Of a stretch of 64,000 bases of DNA, positions 51,882-61,617 are shown piece after piece; the stretch's first letter is position 1, and every line of letters begins with the position of its first letter. Both the position numbers and the translations under genes were made by a program. The stretch comes from Chryseobacterium camelliae (GTDB lineage: Bacteria; Bacteroidota; Bacteroidia; Flavobacteriales; Weeksellaceae). The notes beneath the pieces were generated by a model, which saw only the letters and a list, made by a program, of their open reading frames with translations, was not told where the DNA came from and made no database searches. The DNA lies in assembly GCF_030818575.1 (NCBI RefSeq), contig NZ_JAUTAL010000001.1, forward strand, positions 1,798,001 through 1,862,000. Reading direction: 5' to 3'.

Positions 51882-54128
51882 TTACAATGCTCCTATTTCG
51901 TCCACAAACAGCCATGCTTTGGAATCGGCACCCGGATTTCCGGCAGGAATAATACCCGCATTTTCTATCCTGATTTTAAGATATCTGCCGTGCTGCTGAC
52001 CTACTTTAAGCCTCATTTTGCCTCCTGCTTTAAGGATGTCATCCTTCCCTGTTTCTGCAACGAGCGCAAACTGGTGGTTGTCATCAGAAACATACACCTG
52101 AGCAGACTTGGCCAGATGGATCCAGCTGCCTTTGTTATCCAGGGTATTGAAGTAAACTTCAGTAAAATCTGTATTTTTCCCCAAGTCAATTGTGGCTACA
52201 ACATCTTTCCCCTGAAAACCAAGCCAGGTCTTTCCCAATTGCCTTGTATTTCCTGTAATACCATCTACCAGGGTAAATGCTCCTCCGAAAGCATAGTTCT
52301 CACTAGGCTGCTGTTCCAGCGTAATATTTTTGCCGGTTGTTTTAGATACCGTAAACTGCTGTGAAGAAACAGCACTTTTCAGCTGTCCGTTTTCAAAATA
52401 GGCTGATTTTATGGTGGAGGATATTAAAACGGGAATAGGCTGTACATAAGGCGTTGACTGTACCGAAGGATCTGTTCCGTCCAGGGTGTATCTGATGCCG
52501 GAAGGATTTTGTGAAGTGGAAAGTTCATAGGCAATTCCGCCGTTCGCAGGAATGACCTTTCCGGAAACATTATATATGCTTTTAGCATAGTTGATGTGCA
52601 TCCTGTCCAGCTTTTCAAACTGATGGATCACTCTGCTTTCAAATTCCTTGTATTTTTCGGGTTGTGAAGTTCCCCAGGCCACTTCGGAAAGTGCCATCAT
52701 CCTTGGGAAGATCATATACTGAACCTGTTTGAAATCGGTAATGTATTCCGTCCAGAGGTTAGCCTGCACACCCATAATGTATTTGGCCTGCTCTGCATTA
52801 AATTCTGCAGGAATGGGATTATAGGAATAGACTTTATCCAGCGGAGTGTATCCTCCGAATGCATTCGGTTCGGTTTGCGGATCTCCCTGGTAATGGTCAA
52901 AATAACAGTAGGCTCCGGGCGTCATAACGGCAAAGTGCTTTGTTTTGGCAGCTTCAATACCACCATTTACGCCGGTCCAGCTCATAACGGCAGCATTCGG
53001 AGCAAGGCCGCCTTCCAGGATTTCGTCCCAGCCGATGATTTTCCTGCCTTTGCTGTTGACATATTCTTCAATCCTCCGGATGAAGTAGCTTTGGAGGCCA
53101 TGCTCATCCTTTAGGTTATATTTCCTGATCAGTTCCTGGCAATGGGCACATTCTTTCCATCGGGTTTTAGGGCACTCATCGCCACCAATATGGATATAGG
53201 AAGAGGGAAATAATGCAATAACCTCATCCAGCACATTTTCCAGGAATGTGAAGGTTTCCTCTTTCGGACAGTATACGTCATCAAACACGCCCCATTTCGT
53301 AGCAGGTTCAAAAGGCCCCTTAGTACATGCAAGTTCAGGATAGGCTGACAGAGCTGCCAAAGCATGTCCCGGCATTTCTATTTCAGGGACTACTGTGATA
53401 TGACGGTCAGAAGCATACTGCACGACCTCCCTGACCTGGTCCTGGGTATAAAAATAAGGACCGTAAGGTTTCCCGTCAAAGGTGTTGTCCACATAAGCTC
53501 CGATCATGGATTCTTTTCTTTTGGATCCGATTTGGGTGAGCTTCGGGTATTTTTTAATCTCAATTCTCCATCCCTGGTCATCCGTAAGGTGCCAGTGGAA
53601 GGTATTGAGCTTGTACATGGCAAGATAATCAATGTATTGTTTTACTTCATCAACGGTGAAAAAGTGGCGGCTTACGTCCAGGTGCATCCCTCTCCAAGCC
53701 AGTTTTGGCTGGTCCTGAATCGTCATGGCCGGAATAGCCTTATCGTTTTTGTGCTCTTCCAGAAGCTGAATAAGCGTCTGCAATGCCCAAAAATACCCCT
53801 GATCGGTATAAGAAATAATGTGAATGCGTTCAGGTGTTATTTCAAGAATATAGGACTCATTGAGCCCGTTTTTATTCGCAGGTTGCTTCAGCTGAGTATA
53901 AGTAAGCTGGACATCTTTTTTGCCGGGTTTCCCGAAGTTAAAGCCTGATTTCTGCTTAAAATACTCCGTTTCTTTTACAGGAAGTCCCTGGGCAAGTTTT
54001 AGTGTTTCAGGAATCTGAATTGTTCCTCCGGTAATCCGGATGGAAACCGGTTTAGGAATCAGCTGTTTCTGTGCAGAGGCATTGAGGCTAAACAATGCCA
54101 GTGCCATGATGGAAAAGATTTTTTTCAT
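51882..54128 (-). CDS. exported beta-N-acetylhexosaminidase, GH20, with C-terminal sugar-binding modules
   Basis: After the signal peptide (KKIFSIMALALFSLNASAQ) come a GH20b domain (about 25-140), the catalytic barrel (about 145-490; AWRGMHLDVSRHFF, HWHLTDDQGWRIEI and the Asp-Glu pair in HIGGDECPK near residue 316), a chitobiase-type C-terminal domain (about 535-600) and an F5/8-type C module (about 615-748). It removes terminal beta-GlcNAc or GalNAc from glycans. It is the first gene of the GH20-glycosylasparaginase-cutC group. Confidence 0.95.
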   Translation of the reverse strand: MKKIFSIMALALFSLNASAQKQLIPKPVSIRITGGTIQIPETLKLAQGLPVKETEYFKQKSGFNFGKPGKKDVQLTYTQLKQPANKNGLNESYILEITPERIHIISYTDQGYFWALQTLIQLLEEHKNDKAIPAMTIQDQPKLAWRGMHLDVSRHFFTVDEVKQYIDYLAMYKLNTFHWHLTDDQGWRIEIKKYPKLTQIGSKRKESMIGAYVDNTFDGKPYGPYFYTQDQVREVVQYASDRHITVVPEIEMPGHALAALSAYPELACTKGPFEPATKWGVFDDVYCPKEETFTFLENVLDEVIALFPSSYIHIGGDECPKTRWKECAHCQELIRKYNLKDEHGLQSYFIRRIEEYVNSKGRKIIGWDEILEGGLAPNAAVMSWTGVNGGIEAAKTKHFAVMTPGAYCYFDHYQGDPQTEPNAFGGYTPLDKVYSYNPIPAEFNAEQAKYIMGVQANLWTEYITDFKQVQYMIFPRMMALSEVAWGTSQPEKYKEFESRVIHQFEKLDRMHINYAKSIYNVSGKVIPANGGIAYELSTSQNPSGIRYTLDGTDPSVQSTPYVQPIPVLISSTIKSAYFENGQLKSAVSSQQFTVSKTTGKNITLEQQPSENYAFGGAFTLVDGITGNTRQLGKTWLGFQGKDVVATIDLGKNTDFTEVYFNTLDNKGSWIHLAKSAQVYVSDDNHQFALVAETGKDDILKAGGKMRLKVGQQHGRYLKIRIENAGIIPAGNPGADSKAWLFVDEIGAL

Positions 54129-54160
54129 TCAGGATGTTAGAGAATTCTGTTTTTAAGTAG

Positions 54161-54194
54161 AAAAAACCGAAACGGCAACTGCTGCCGCGACCGG
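54161..54194 (-). terminator. terminator of the CoA-transferase pair
   Basis: On the minus strand CGGCA / TGCCG with an outer CCG / CGG pair form a hairpin followed by TTTTTTC, 10 nt after the subunit B stop codon, separating the pair from the GH20 operon. Confidence 0.65.
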
Positions 54195-54203
54195 ATGATA
54201 ATT

Positions 54204-54857
54204 TCAGATCGCCATTTCAGGAATATCCCCCTCAATGATCAGATCGGCTTCCGTTGCTTTGATGATATCTTCTACGGAAACGCCCGGAGCTCTTTCCACC
54301 AACTTAAAACCTTCCGGAGTAATATCGAGGACCGCTAATTCAGTTACGACTCTTTTTACGCAGCTGACACCGGTTAAAGGAAGGGTGCATTTTTTAAGGA
54401 TCTTGCTTTCGCCGGCTTTGTTAACGTGCATCATAGCTACTATAATATTTTCGGCAGAGGCAACAAGGTCCATGGCACCTCCCATGCCCTTAACCATTTT
54501 TCCGGGAATCTTCCAGTTGGCAATATCTCCGTTTTCCGAAACTTCCATGGCACCAAGAATAGTAAGGTCTACTTTCTGGCTGCGGATCATCCCGAAACTG
54601 AACGCAGAATCGAAAAAGGAACCGCCAGGCAGGATGGTGATGGTCTGCTTCCCTGCGTTGATGATATCGGCATCCTCTTCCCCTTCATAAGGAAAGGGGC
54701 CCATTCCGAGGACTCCGTTTTCACTCTGGAATTCTACGGAAATATTATCCGGGACATAATTGGCAACCAGGGTTGGGATGCCAATTCCCAGGTTGACGTA
54801 ATAGCCGTCCTTTACTTCTCTGGCAATGCGCTTTGCTATATCTTCTTTACTTAACAT
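54204..54857 (-). CDS. scoB: 3-oxoacid CoA-transferase subunit B
   Basis: The 217-residue subunit has NLGIGIPTLVANYVP, the catalytic glutamate in FQSENGVLGMGPFP, NAGKQTITILPGGSFFDSAF and the GKMVKGMGGAMDLVA block of the CoA-transferase beta chain. With subunit A it moves CoA from succinyl-CoA to acetoacetate or a related 3-oxoacid. The gap to subunit A is 101 nt. Confidence 0.94.
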   Translation of the reverse strand: MLSKEDIAKRIAREVKDGYYVNLGIGIPTLVANYVPDNISVEFQSENGVLGMGPFPYEGEEDADIINAGKQTITILPGGSFFDSAFSFGMIRSQKVDLTILGAMEVSENGDIANWKIPGKMVKGMGGAMDLVASAENIIVAMMHVNKAGESKILKKCTLPLTGVSCVKRVVTELAVLDITPEGFKLVERAPGVSVEDIIKATEADLIIEGDIPEMAI

Positions 54858-54958
54858 AGTAATAATTTGAAAATTTTTAATGGCTCAATTTGGACATTGA
54901 CGCTTAGTGTTGATTTGTTGTGAGCGTTCCATTTAGGATACGATAAAAACAGGGGAAA

Positions 54959-55657
54959 TTACCTTTTTCTTACTGTTCTCTGCTCAATTCTTTTCTCAAA
55001 CTTTTCTCCCTGGAATATCCTTTGTACCATGATACCCGGAATATGAATCTCATTCGGGTCAAGCATTCCCGGTTCCACCAGTTCTTCCACTTCGGCAACC
55101 GTTATTTTTCCGGCTCCGGCCATCGGGTGGTTAAAGTTCCTTGCCGACCCTTTGAAAACAAGGTTTCCGGCGTGGTCGCCTTTCCAAGCTTTTACAATGG
55201 AGTAATCTGCTTTGAAAGCATGTTCAAGGATATGGGGCTTACCGTCGAAATCCTTTACTTCTTTTCCTTCGGCTACTTCTGTTCCGTAGCCTGCCGGTGT
55301 ATAAAAAGCCGGAATTCCGGCTTGTGCTGCGCGGCACTTCTCTGCTAGGGTTCCCTGAGGAGTCAGTTCTACTTCAAGCTCTCCGGATAGCATCTGCCTT
55401 TCAAATTCTGCATTTTCACCTACATACGAGGATATCATTTTTTTGATCTGCCTTTTATGAAGCAGAAGACCCAGTCCGAAATCATCTACTCCGGCGTTAT
55501 TGGAAATACAGGTGAGATCTTTCACATTGCTTTCTACAAGGGCATTAATGGTGTTTTCAGGGATTCCGCAAAGCCCGAAGCCTCCAAGCATCAACGTCAT
55601 GCCGTCTTCAATGCCTTCAATGGCCTCCTGTGCATTTTTTACTCTTTTATCTATCAT
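54959..55657 (-). CDS. scoA: 3-oxoacid CoA-transferase subunit A
   Basis: The 232-residue alpha chain shows [77 protein letters not shown] and [20 protein letters not shown]. The set identifies succinyl-CoA:3-ketoacid transferase type rather than glutaconate transferase. Confidence 0.94.
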   Translation of the reverse strand: MIDKRVKNAQEAIEGIEDGMTLMLGGFGLCGIPENTINALVESNVKDLTCISNNAGVDDFGLGLLLHKRQIKKMISSYVGENAEFERQMLSGELEVELTPQGTLAEKCRAAQAGIPAFYTPAGYGTEVAEGKEVKDFDGKPHILEHAFKADYSIVKAWKGDHAGNLVFKGSARNFNHPMAGAGKITVAEVEELVEPGMLDPNEIHIPGIMVQRIFQGEKFEKRIEQRTVRKR

Positions 55658-56062
55658 GAATATGAGATTTTCTGTTGGCTAAATTTAATGATTTTTATGA
55701 TATCTGCAGTATCACGTATCGCCCTGAATTCCACAGCTTTCAAGCAACTGCTTAAAAAGTAAAAAGGCTTTTTTTAAAATTGAGACAGTCTTTTTTTTGT
55801 TGAACATAAAAAAGTGGTGATCTCAAAAGGCAGTCTCAATCTTTGCCTAAGCTGTTATTGAGCATATGCCTGCTGATCATTTCTTTGCATCTTAACACTA
55901 TGCATCCAGAAAAAATAAGCTTTGCGTCAGTAAAACCAGATAAAAAAAAGGAAGTGGAAAAGAATACTGTGCAATTACCTTCAATAAGCAATTGTACTAA
56001 AGTCCCGGTATCTGAAAATATTTTGTTTTTATCTTTGCAGCTTCGTTTTAAATATTAATGAG
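55658..56062. other. 405-bp divergent intergenic region
   Basis: The region holds the promoters of scoA (minus) and the AraC gene (plus). TATCTTTG at 56030-56037 is a candidate AraC-gene -7 element. A 71-codon frame from a TTG at 55843 exists but ends inside that promoter and is not called. Confidence 0.45.
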
Positions 56063-56947
56063 ATGGGTAACCTGAAGAAACTGGAAATTAAAAAGAACAT
56101 TCAAAAAAATGAAGACAAAAACTTGTCTTTCCGGGTATTTGATCTTTCGGAAGAGTATCTGAAAGAGTACAGGAATCCCCATAAAAAAGACCATTTTCTG
56201 ATTATCGTTATCGAAAGCGGAACCCTGAATCTCCATATTGAATCGAAGGTTCACCCTCTTAAGTCAGGTAAAATTTCCGTGATTTTCCCGGAGCAGGTTC
56301 ATTTTATTTCTGATCTTAGCCACAACGTAAAAGGAAAACTCATCCTGTTCGAGGAAATTTTATTCTGCTCCGATATTCTCAAGAACGAACTGAGCACGTA
56401 TAACGTCCATCTTTCAACCCAGCTGAACTGTACCATTCTTTCGCCGGATGATTTTAAACAAAGCCTGCATTTAATTCAGAACATTCAGGAGATTTACCAG
56501 AAACCGAGCCTGATCAAAAAAGAACAGGCGAGATTCCAGATCAAGATTTTTCTACTGGGCCTAATTGAATCGGTTCACGGCCTGCATCCGATCTTGCATA
56601 AGGAAACGGCTGATAAACCGCTGTATGTCCAGTTCAAGAAATTGCTGAATGAACAGTATAAGCAATACCGGACAGTTCAGTATTATGCCGGAAAACTTGC
56701 CATAACGCCCAAAAAGCTTAATACCGTCACTAAAAAACATTGCGGAGAAACCGCCATCCAGGCTATTCATAACAGAATATTAATGGAAATAAAACGCCAG
56801 CTGATGTTTTCTGATCTCTCCCATAAGGAAATTGCTTTTGACCTGGGGTTTAATTCTCCTTCCGCCCTCAACAAGTTTGTAAAAGCAAAACTCAAGGAAA
56901 CACCGACCGAGCTCCAGCATGAACTGGCGCAAATGTATAACGCATAG
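56063..56947 (+). CDS. AraC family transcriptional regulator
   Basis: The 294-residue protein has an N-terminal cupin sensory domain (HFLIIVIESGTLNLHIESK, SGKISVIFPEQVHFISD) and a C-terminal AraC-type DNA-binding domain (YYAGKLAITPKKLNTVTKKH, LSHKEIAFDLGFNSPSALNK). It is followed 67 nt later by an iron-containing alcohol dehydrogenase on the same strand, which is its likely target together with the divergent CoA-transferase pair (inference). Confidence 0.93.
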   Translation: MGNLKKLEIKKNIQKNEDKNLSFRVFDLSEEYLKEYRNPHKKDHFLIIVIESGTLNLHIESKVHPLKSGKISVIFPEQVHFISDLSHNVKGKLILFEEILFCSDILKNELSTYNVHLSTQLNCTILSPDDFKQSLHLIQNIQEIYQKPSLIKKEQARFQIKIFLLGLIESVHGLHPILHKETADKPLYVQFKKLLNEQYKQYRTVQYYAGKLAITPKKLNTVTKKHCGETAIQAIHNRILMEIKRQLMFSDLSHKEIAFDLGFNSPSALNKFVKAKLKETPTELQHELAQMYNA

Positions 56948-56982
56948 TCCTGTTTGTATAACACCACTCATTTCAGTCCGAC

Positions 56983-56990
56983 TAATTTTG
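56983..56990 (+). promoter_or_regulatory. -7 element of the iron-containing dehydrogenase gene
   Basis: TAATTTTG matches the Bacteroidota -7 consensus 24 nt before the start codon; no clear -33 TTG lies at the usual distance, which suits an activator-dependent promoter. Confidence 0.5.
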
Positions 56991-57014
56991 TCCTATCAAA
57001 AATCAGAAAGAAAA

Positions 57015-58184
57015 ATGAGTAAATTATTTATTTCAGGAGAGGTTTTCCATGGTGCGGGAACTCTTGAAGAACTAAAAAACATCGGAGGTAAAAAAGCAGT
57101 CATTGTTACCGGCGGCAGCTCGATGAGAAAAAGCGGAACATTGGATAAAGCAATCGCCTACCTTACCGAAGCCGGTATTGAAACCCAGATTTTCGAAGGT
57201 GTGGAGGAAGATCCTTCATCTGCAACCTGCATGAAAGGGGCCGAAATCATGAAGACTTTTGAACCGGACTGGATCATCGGCCTGGGAGGCTGTTCTGCCA
57301 TTGATGCAGCCAAGATCATGTGGGTGTTTTATGAATATCCGGATGTGGATTTCGATGCGATGATCAAGCCATTCACGGTTCCTGTCCTGAGAAATAAAGC
57401 CCGGTTTATAGCAATCCCTTCCACGAGCGGAACAGGGACTGAAACTACGGGTCTTGCCGTTATCACCGACAGAGAAAAAGGCGTAAAATACCCGATCGTC
57501 TCTTACGAACTGACTCCCGATATCGCTATTGTTGACGGTGAGATCTGTGCCTCAATGCCGGCACACGTAACCTCCAACACCGGACTTGATGCCCTTACCC
57601 ACTGTGTGGAAGCATATGTTTCAAATATTGATAATACGATTGCCGACGTCCTTTCCAAAGGTGGCCTGGAAATCGTTTTTGCCAACCTGAAAGAAGCGGT
57701 TGAAAACCCGGGCAACATTAAAGCCCGCCAGAATATGCATGATGCTTCATTTATGGCAGGCCTTGCCTTCAACAACGCGTGGTTGGGAATTGTTCACTCT
57801 TTGTCTCACCAGGTTGGTGCGTTGTACGGTATTCCTCACGGAGCATCCAACGCCATTTTCCTTCCGAACGTTATCCGTTACAATGCACAGGCTACGGAAC
57901 GTTATCCTGACCTGGCAAAGGTTATCGGTAAAGCAACGGCTGAAGATCTGGCACAGGCTGTTGAAACCCTGCGTTCTGAAGTGAATAACCAGGCTGCAAT
58001 CAAAGATTTCGGAATTTCTAAAGCAGATTGGGACAAGAATCTTGATTATATCGCCTCAAATGCCCTGGCTGATCCTTGTACCGGCTTCAATCCGAGGGTT
58101 CCTTCCCTAGAAGAATTAAAAGCGATTTACAATGCCTGCTATGAAGGTGTTATATATACAGAAGCTGCTGCTGTTGCTGGATAA
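57015..58184 (+). CDS. iron-containing alcohol dehydrogenase
   Basis: The 389-residue enzyme has AVIVTGGSSMRKSG and GLGGCSAIDAAKIMWV (nucleotide binding), IPSTSGTGTETTG, SNTGLDALTHCVEAYVS and the metal-binding HSLSHQVGALYGIPHGASNA segment of group III iron dehydrogenases. It most likely interconverts a short-chain alcohol or 1,3-diol and its aldehyde with NAD(P). An upstream extension that overlaps the AraC gene is rejected in favour of the ATG giving MSKLFISGEVFHG. Strong terminator follows. Confidence 0.94.
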   Translation: MSKLFISGEVFHGAGTLEELKNIGGKKAVIVTGGSSMRKSGTLDKAIAYLTEAGIETQIFEGVEEDPSSATCMKGAEIMKTFEPDWIIGLGGCSAIDAAKIMWVFYEYPDVDFDAMIKPFTVPVLRNKARFIAIPSTSGTGTETTGLAVITDREKGVKYPIVSYELTPDIAIVDGEICASMPAHVTSNTGLDALTHCVEAYVSNIDNTIADVLSKGGLEIVFANLKEAVENPGNIKARQNMHDASFMAGLAFNNAWLGIVHSLSHQVGALYGIPHGASNAIFLPNVIRYNAQATERYPDLAKVIGKATAEDLAQAVETLRSEVNNQAAIKDFGISKADWDKNLDYIASNALADPCTGFNPRVPSLEELKAIYNACYEGVIYTEAAAVAG

Positions 58185-58211
58185 TCAGATCTTTTTACAT
58201 TTATCTTTACT

Positions 58212-58248
58212 AAAGACCCGGCAGATTTAACAATCTGCCGGGTCTTTT
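58212..58248 (+). terminator. strong Rho-independent terminator
   Basis: AAAGACCCGGCAGATT / AATCTGCCGGGTCTTT is a perfect 16-bp stem with a TAAC loop followed by T, 27 nt after the dehydrogenase stop. Confidence 0.9.
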
Positions 58249-58263
58249 ACAGTCTATGATCAT

Positions 58264-58355
58264 TAGCCCCGATAGGAACGACATCCTCTTTTATTGCGGC
58301 CGGAGCAAAGCGGAGGCCGTAATAAAAAAGATACAGTGGATAGCGGGAAAAAGCT
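58264..58355. repeat. 92-nt structured intergenic element, copy A
   Basis: The element runs from TAGCCCCGATAGGAACG to GTGGATAGCGGGAAAAAGCT. Its centre folds as CTTTTATT-GCGGCC...GGCCGT-AATAAAAAAG and its ends pair loosely (AGC...CCCGATA with TAGCGGG...GCT). Copy B at 62433-62524 has the same length and ends but a different centre. Confidence 0.65.
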
Positions 58356-58502
58356 CCTGAAGAAGAATCGTGAACGGTGATGGATGTTGATACGGAAGGG
58401 CTTGGAAGAGAGACTCTACAACTATAGATGGCTTCTGAACAGATACTAGATATTTTTCAGAAGAAGTTGCAGCCTGTTTTCTATTTCAATTCCGGCAAAG
58501 TA

Positions 58503-58527
58503 AAAAGCCATTCTTCCGAATGGCTTT
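58503..58527 (-). terminator. Rho-independent terminator
   Basis: AAAGCCATTC / GAATGGCTTT is a perfect 10-bp stem with a 4-nt loop, followed on the minus strand by TTAC, 16 nt after the small secreted-protein gene. Confidence 0.85.
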
Positions 58528-58542
58528 CCTGTATGTTCGTTT

Positions 58543-58953
58543 TTACATTTGGTCATAAATGACTTTATTATCCTTTTTTAATCTGTACCGGTCTTTTTTA
58601 TAGGCTTCTAATACGTAACTTCCGTTTTTCCAGATGGCTCCGTTGGCCTGTCTGGCCAGGACCATGCTGCCGGACTTGGCAGTAGGAAGGAAAATTTCAG
58701 CCTGTTTCATGTCTTTGCTGAAAATAACTCCCGACATAAAGGCTGCACTTCCCGCAGGTTTCGCTTCTCTGAGGCGTATTTTCTGTTCAAACGGGCGTAC
58801 GCATTTATGATTGATCTGTGAATAGGTATATCCTACTGAAGCTTTACAACCGTGAGCATCTTTGTCATTACCCACTTTGTCCAATACGATCGTTTTCTGG
58901 CCGAAAGCCATGAAGCCAAGTACCACGGCTCCGAATACAAGTGTCTTTTTCAT
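58543..58953 (-). CDS. small secreted protein with conserved Cys motif (136 aa)
   Basis: A signal peptide (MKKTLVFGAVVLGFMAFGQ) is followed by DAHGCKASVGYTYSQINHKC and VRPFEQ, a GC...GY...KCxRPFE pattern shared by a group of small exported proteins in Bacteroidota and Proteobacteria, and then a beta-rich remainder (EIFLPTAKSGSMVLARQ). The two cysteines probably form a disulfide. Function unknown. Confidence 0.75.
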   Translation of the reverse strand: MKKTLVFGAVVLGFMAFGQKTIVLDKVGNDKDAHGCKASVGYTYSQINHKCVRPFEQKIRLREAKPAGSAAFMSGVIFSKDMKQAEIFLPTAKSGSMVLARQANGAIWKNGSYVLEAYKKDRYRLKKDNKVIYDQM

Positions 58954-59026
58954 ATTTTGCTTTTTTAAAATCTGAATTGATCAAAAAAACAAACCAAAAT
59001 GTGATACTTGCCAGTTATCGTGATAC

Positions 59027-59052
59027 AAAAAAGCCACCCGTAAAAGGTGGCT
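59027..59052 (-). terminator. Rho-independent terminator of the GH3 gene
   Basis: AGCCACC / GGTGGCT form a 7-bp stem with a 7-nt loop, followed on the minus strand by TTTTTTG, 9 nt after the GH3 stop. Confidence 0.85.
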
Positions 59053-59060
59053 GATAGAAT

Positions 59061-61388
59061 TTATTTCGTCCAGTTGATTTTTGAATGTTGCACATCTTCC
59101 GAGCTGGTTCCGATCATAATATCAAATTCTCCGGGCTCCCAGTCATATTTAAGGTCTCCGTTATAAAACTTCAGGTTTTCAGGCGTGATGTCGAAAGTCA
59201 CTTTTTTGGACTCTCCTTTTTTCAGCATTACTTTCTGGAAGCCTTTCAGCTCTTTTACCGGTCTGGTGATGCTTCCCACCATATCCCTGATGTACAGCTG
59301 CACCACTTCTGCCCCGTCATAGTTCCCGGAATTGGTCACGGTTACGGAAGCCTGGATGCTTTGGTTGCCTTTAGGATTGGCATTGGAGATTGTGATATCT
59401 GAATAGTTGAATTTCGTATAACTTAATCCATACCCGAAAGGATAAAGCGGCGTATTGCATTCATCCATATAATTGGAACGGAACCTCTGGTATTCGCATT
59501 TGTCAACCAGTTTCTGATCCAGCGGGCGTCCGGTGTTTTTAGCGTTGTAATAGATTGGCACCTGTCCCAGGCTTCTCGGGAAGGTCATTGGCAGCTTTCC
59601 GGATGGGTTTACTTTTCCGAAAAGGACATCCGCGATGGCACTTCCTGCTTCAGAGCCCGGGAACCACGCATTCAGGATGGCGTCCGGAGTATCTTTCACA
59701 TTGGTTAAGGCTAAAGGACGGCCCGTGAAGAGTACCATGGCAATTGGTTTTCCGGTTTTTTTCAGTTCATTGAGCAGATCTACCTGCGACTGAGGGATGG
59801 TGATTTCAGTTCTGGAAGAGGATTCTCCGCTCATCTCCGCAGATTCTCCGATGGCAAGCAAAATAACGTCTGCTTTATTGGCTACGTCTACCGCCTCTTT
59901 CAGCAATACTTCCTTAGGGCGGTTGTCACGGTCGGTTTTTTTACCGTGAGCCGCATAGATGTCCTCTAATTTAGCGTCGTAATCGATGTTGGCTCCTTTT
60001 GCGGAGAGGAATTTAACGTCTTTTCCATATGCTGCCTGGAGTCCCTGCATCAGGTTTACAGAAACGGCATGCTTGGTGGCAACGCTCCATGTTCCGGCCA
60101 TGTTCATGGAATTGTTCACCAATGGTCCTATTACTGCAACTGTTCCTGATTTTTTAAGCGGCAGCACCTGATTGTCGTTTTTAAGCAATACCATAGACTG
60201 GGCCGCAATATTCCTTGCAATGTTGCGGTTTTCCATACTGTACACCTCCTTAGCGGCAAGTTTTGCATCTCCGTGTTTGTATGGATTGTCAAATAAGCCT
60301 AAATCATATTTTGCTTCAAGGATCCTTCTGGCTGCCATATCGATTTCCGCCTGGGTTACTTTTCCTTCGGACAATGATTTTTTAAGCGTGGTTAAAAAGC
60401 CTTCTCCTACCATATCCATATCGATCCCGGCTTTCAATGCCAATGCGGAAACCTGCTGAAGGTCGCCCATTCCGTGGTCTACCATTTCATTGATCCCGGT
60501 ATAATCGGTCACTACAAATCCTTTGAATTTCCACTGATTTCGCAATACTTCAGTCTGCAGCCATCTGTTTCCGGTTGCCGGAACGCCGTCCACTTCATTG
60601 AAAGATGCCATAACAGATGCTACCCCTGCGTCTACAGCAGCTTTATACGGAGGAAAATATTCATTATACATCCTTACATGGCTCATGTCTACAGTATTGT
60701 AATCCCTTCCGGCTTCTCCTGCTCCATATAAGGCAAAGTGCTTCACACAGGCCAGGATATTAGTTCCGTTAGCCAGGTCTTTTCCCTGGTATCCGTAAAC
60801 CATGTTCTTTGCAACTTCACTTCCCAGGTAAGGATCTTCTCCGGAACCCTCGGAAACCCTTCCCCATCTTGGCTCGCGGGAAATGTCCACCATCGGCGAG
60901 AAAGTCCAGTTGATTCCGTCCGCAGCAGCTTCTCTGGCGGCTACCCTGGCTGACTGCTGGATCAGGTTCATGTCCCATGATGAGGCTAAGCCTAAAGGAA
61001 TCGGGAATGTGGTTTCGTAGCCATGGATCACATCCATCCCAAAGATCAAAGGAATTTTCAGCCGGCTGTTTTCAACCGCAACTTTCTGCACGGCTTTAAT
61101 CTTATCCGCTCCTTTTATATTGAATAAACCGCCTACTAAACCCTGTTCTACTTTTTTACCAATATCTGAACTTTTAGCCAGTCCGGTGGTAAAATCGCCA
61201 GAACTCGGTAAATTGAGCTGCCCGATTTTCTCATCCAGCGTCATTTTGGCGAGAAGATTGTCAACAAAGGCTTTCTTTTTAGCCTGATACTGGGCTGTCT
61301 GATAAGCCTGGACAGGCTTGGTTACCATTTCCTGTGCCGAAAATACAGGAGCAAGGGCCAAAGTGGCGATTACAATTAACTTTTTCAT
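59061..61388 (-). CDS. bglX: exported beta-glucosidase, glycoside hydrolase family 3
   Basis: The 775-residue BglX-type enzyme has a signal peptide (KKLIVIATLALAPVFSAQ), the (alpha/beta)8 domain with LIFGMDVIHGYETTFPIPLG, SPMVDISREPRWGRVSEG, VKHFALYG and the nucleophile Asp in GFVVTDYTG (near residue 294). The sandwich domain carries GESAEMSGESSSRTE and a C-terminal fibronectin-like domain follows. Its neighbour is a GH144-type lipoprotein, so beta-1,2-linked gluco-oligosaccharides are a plausible substrate, though GH3 specificity is broad. Confidence 0.94.
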   Translation of the reverse strand: MKKLIVIATLALAPVFSAQEMVTKPVQAYQTAQYQAKKKAFVDNLLAKMTLDEKIGQLNLPSSGDFTTGLAKSSDIGKKVEQGLVGGLFNIKGADKIKAVQKVAVENSRLKIPLIFGMDVIHGYETTFPIPLGLASSWDMNLIQQSARVAAREAAADGINWTFSPMVDISREPRWGRVSEGSGEDPYLGSEVAKNMVYGYQGKDLANGTNILACVKHFALYGAGEAGRDYNTVDMSHVRMYNEYFPPYKAAVDAGVASVMASFNEVDGVPATGNRWLQTEVLRNQWKFKGFVVTDYTGINEMVDHGMGDLQQVSALALKAGIDMDMVGEGFLTTLKKSLSEGKVTQAEIDMAARRILEAKYDLGLFDNPYKHGDAKLAAKEVYSMENRNIARNIAAQSMVLLKNDNQVLPLKKSGTVAVIGPLVNNSMNMAGTWSVATKHAVSVNLMQGLQAAYGKDVKFLSAKGANIDYDAKLEDIYAAHGKKTDRDNRPKEVLLKEAVDVANKADVILLAIGESAEMSGESSSRTEITIPQSQVDLLNELKKTGKPIAMVLFTGRPLALTNVKDTPDAILNAWFPGSEAGSAIADVLFGKVNPSGKLPMTFPRSLGQVPIYYNAKNTGRPLDQKLVDKCEYQRFRSNYMDECNTPLYPFGYGLSYTKFNYSDITISNANPKGNQSIQASVTVTNSGNYDGAEVVQLYIRDMVGSITRPVKELKGFQKVMLKKGESKKVTFDITPENLKFYNGDLKYDWEPGEFDIMIGTSSEDVQHSKINWTK

Positions 61389-61617
61389 TACTTCTTCATT
61401 TTTTGATATTCGTGAATGATTGACTGATGATCAATATTCTTAAATTATAGTTTCTTTTTGGTTTTGATTCTGACTGATAAACGCATCAACATCCAGCTTT
61501 ATTTTCCATAGATGGAGCGATGAACGGCATTTACCATCAGGATTTTAAAGCTTTCAAGGATTTTCTGATCCGCTAAGATCGTGAACATTCCCTGAATTAT
61601 GTTTCATTTCAGATGAA

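Noticed and set aside
55843..56058. 71-codon plus-strand ORF with hydrophobic start before the AraC gene
   Set aside because: It starts at TTG, has no leader signal, and ends within the likely AraC-gene promoter; probably chance.
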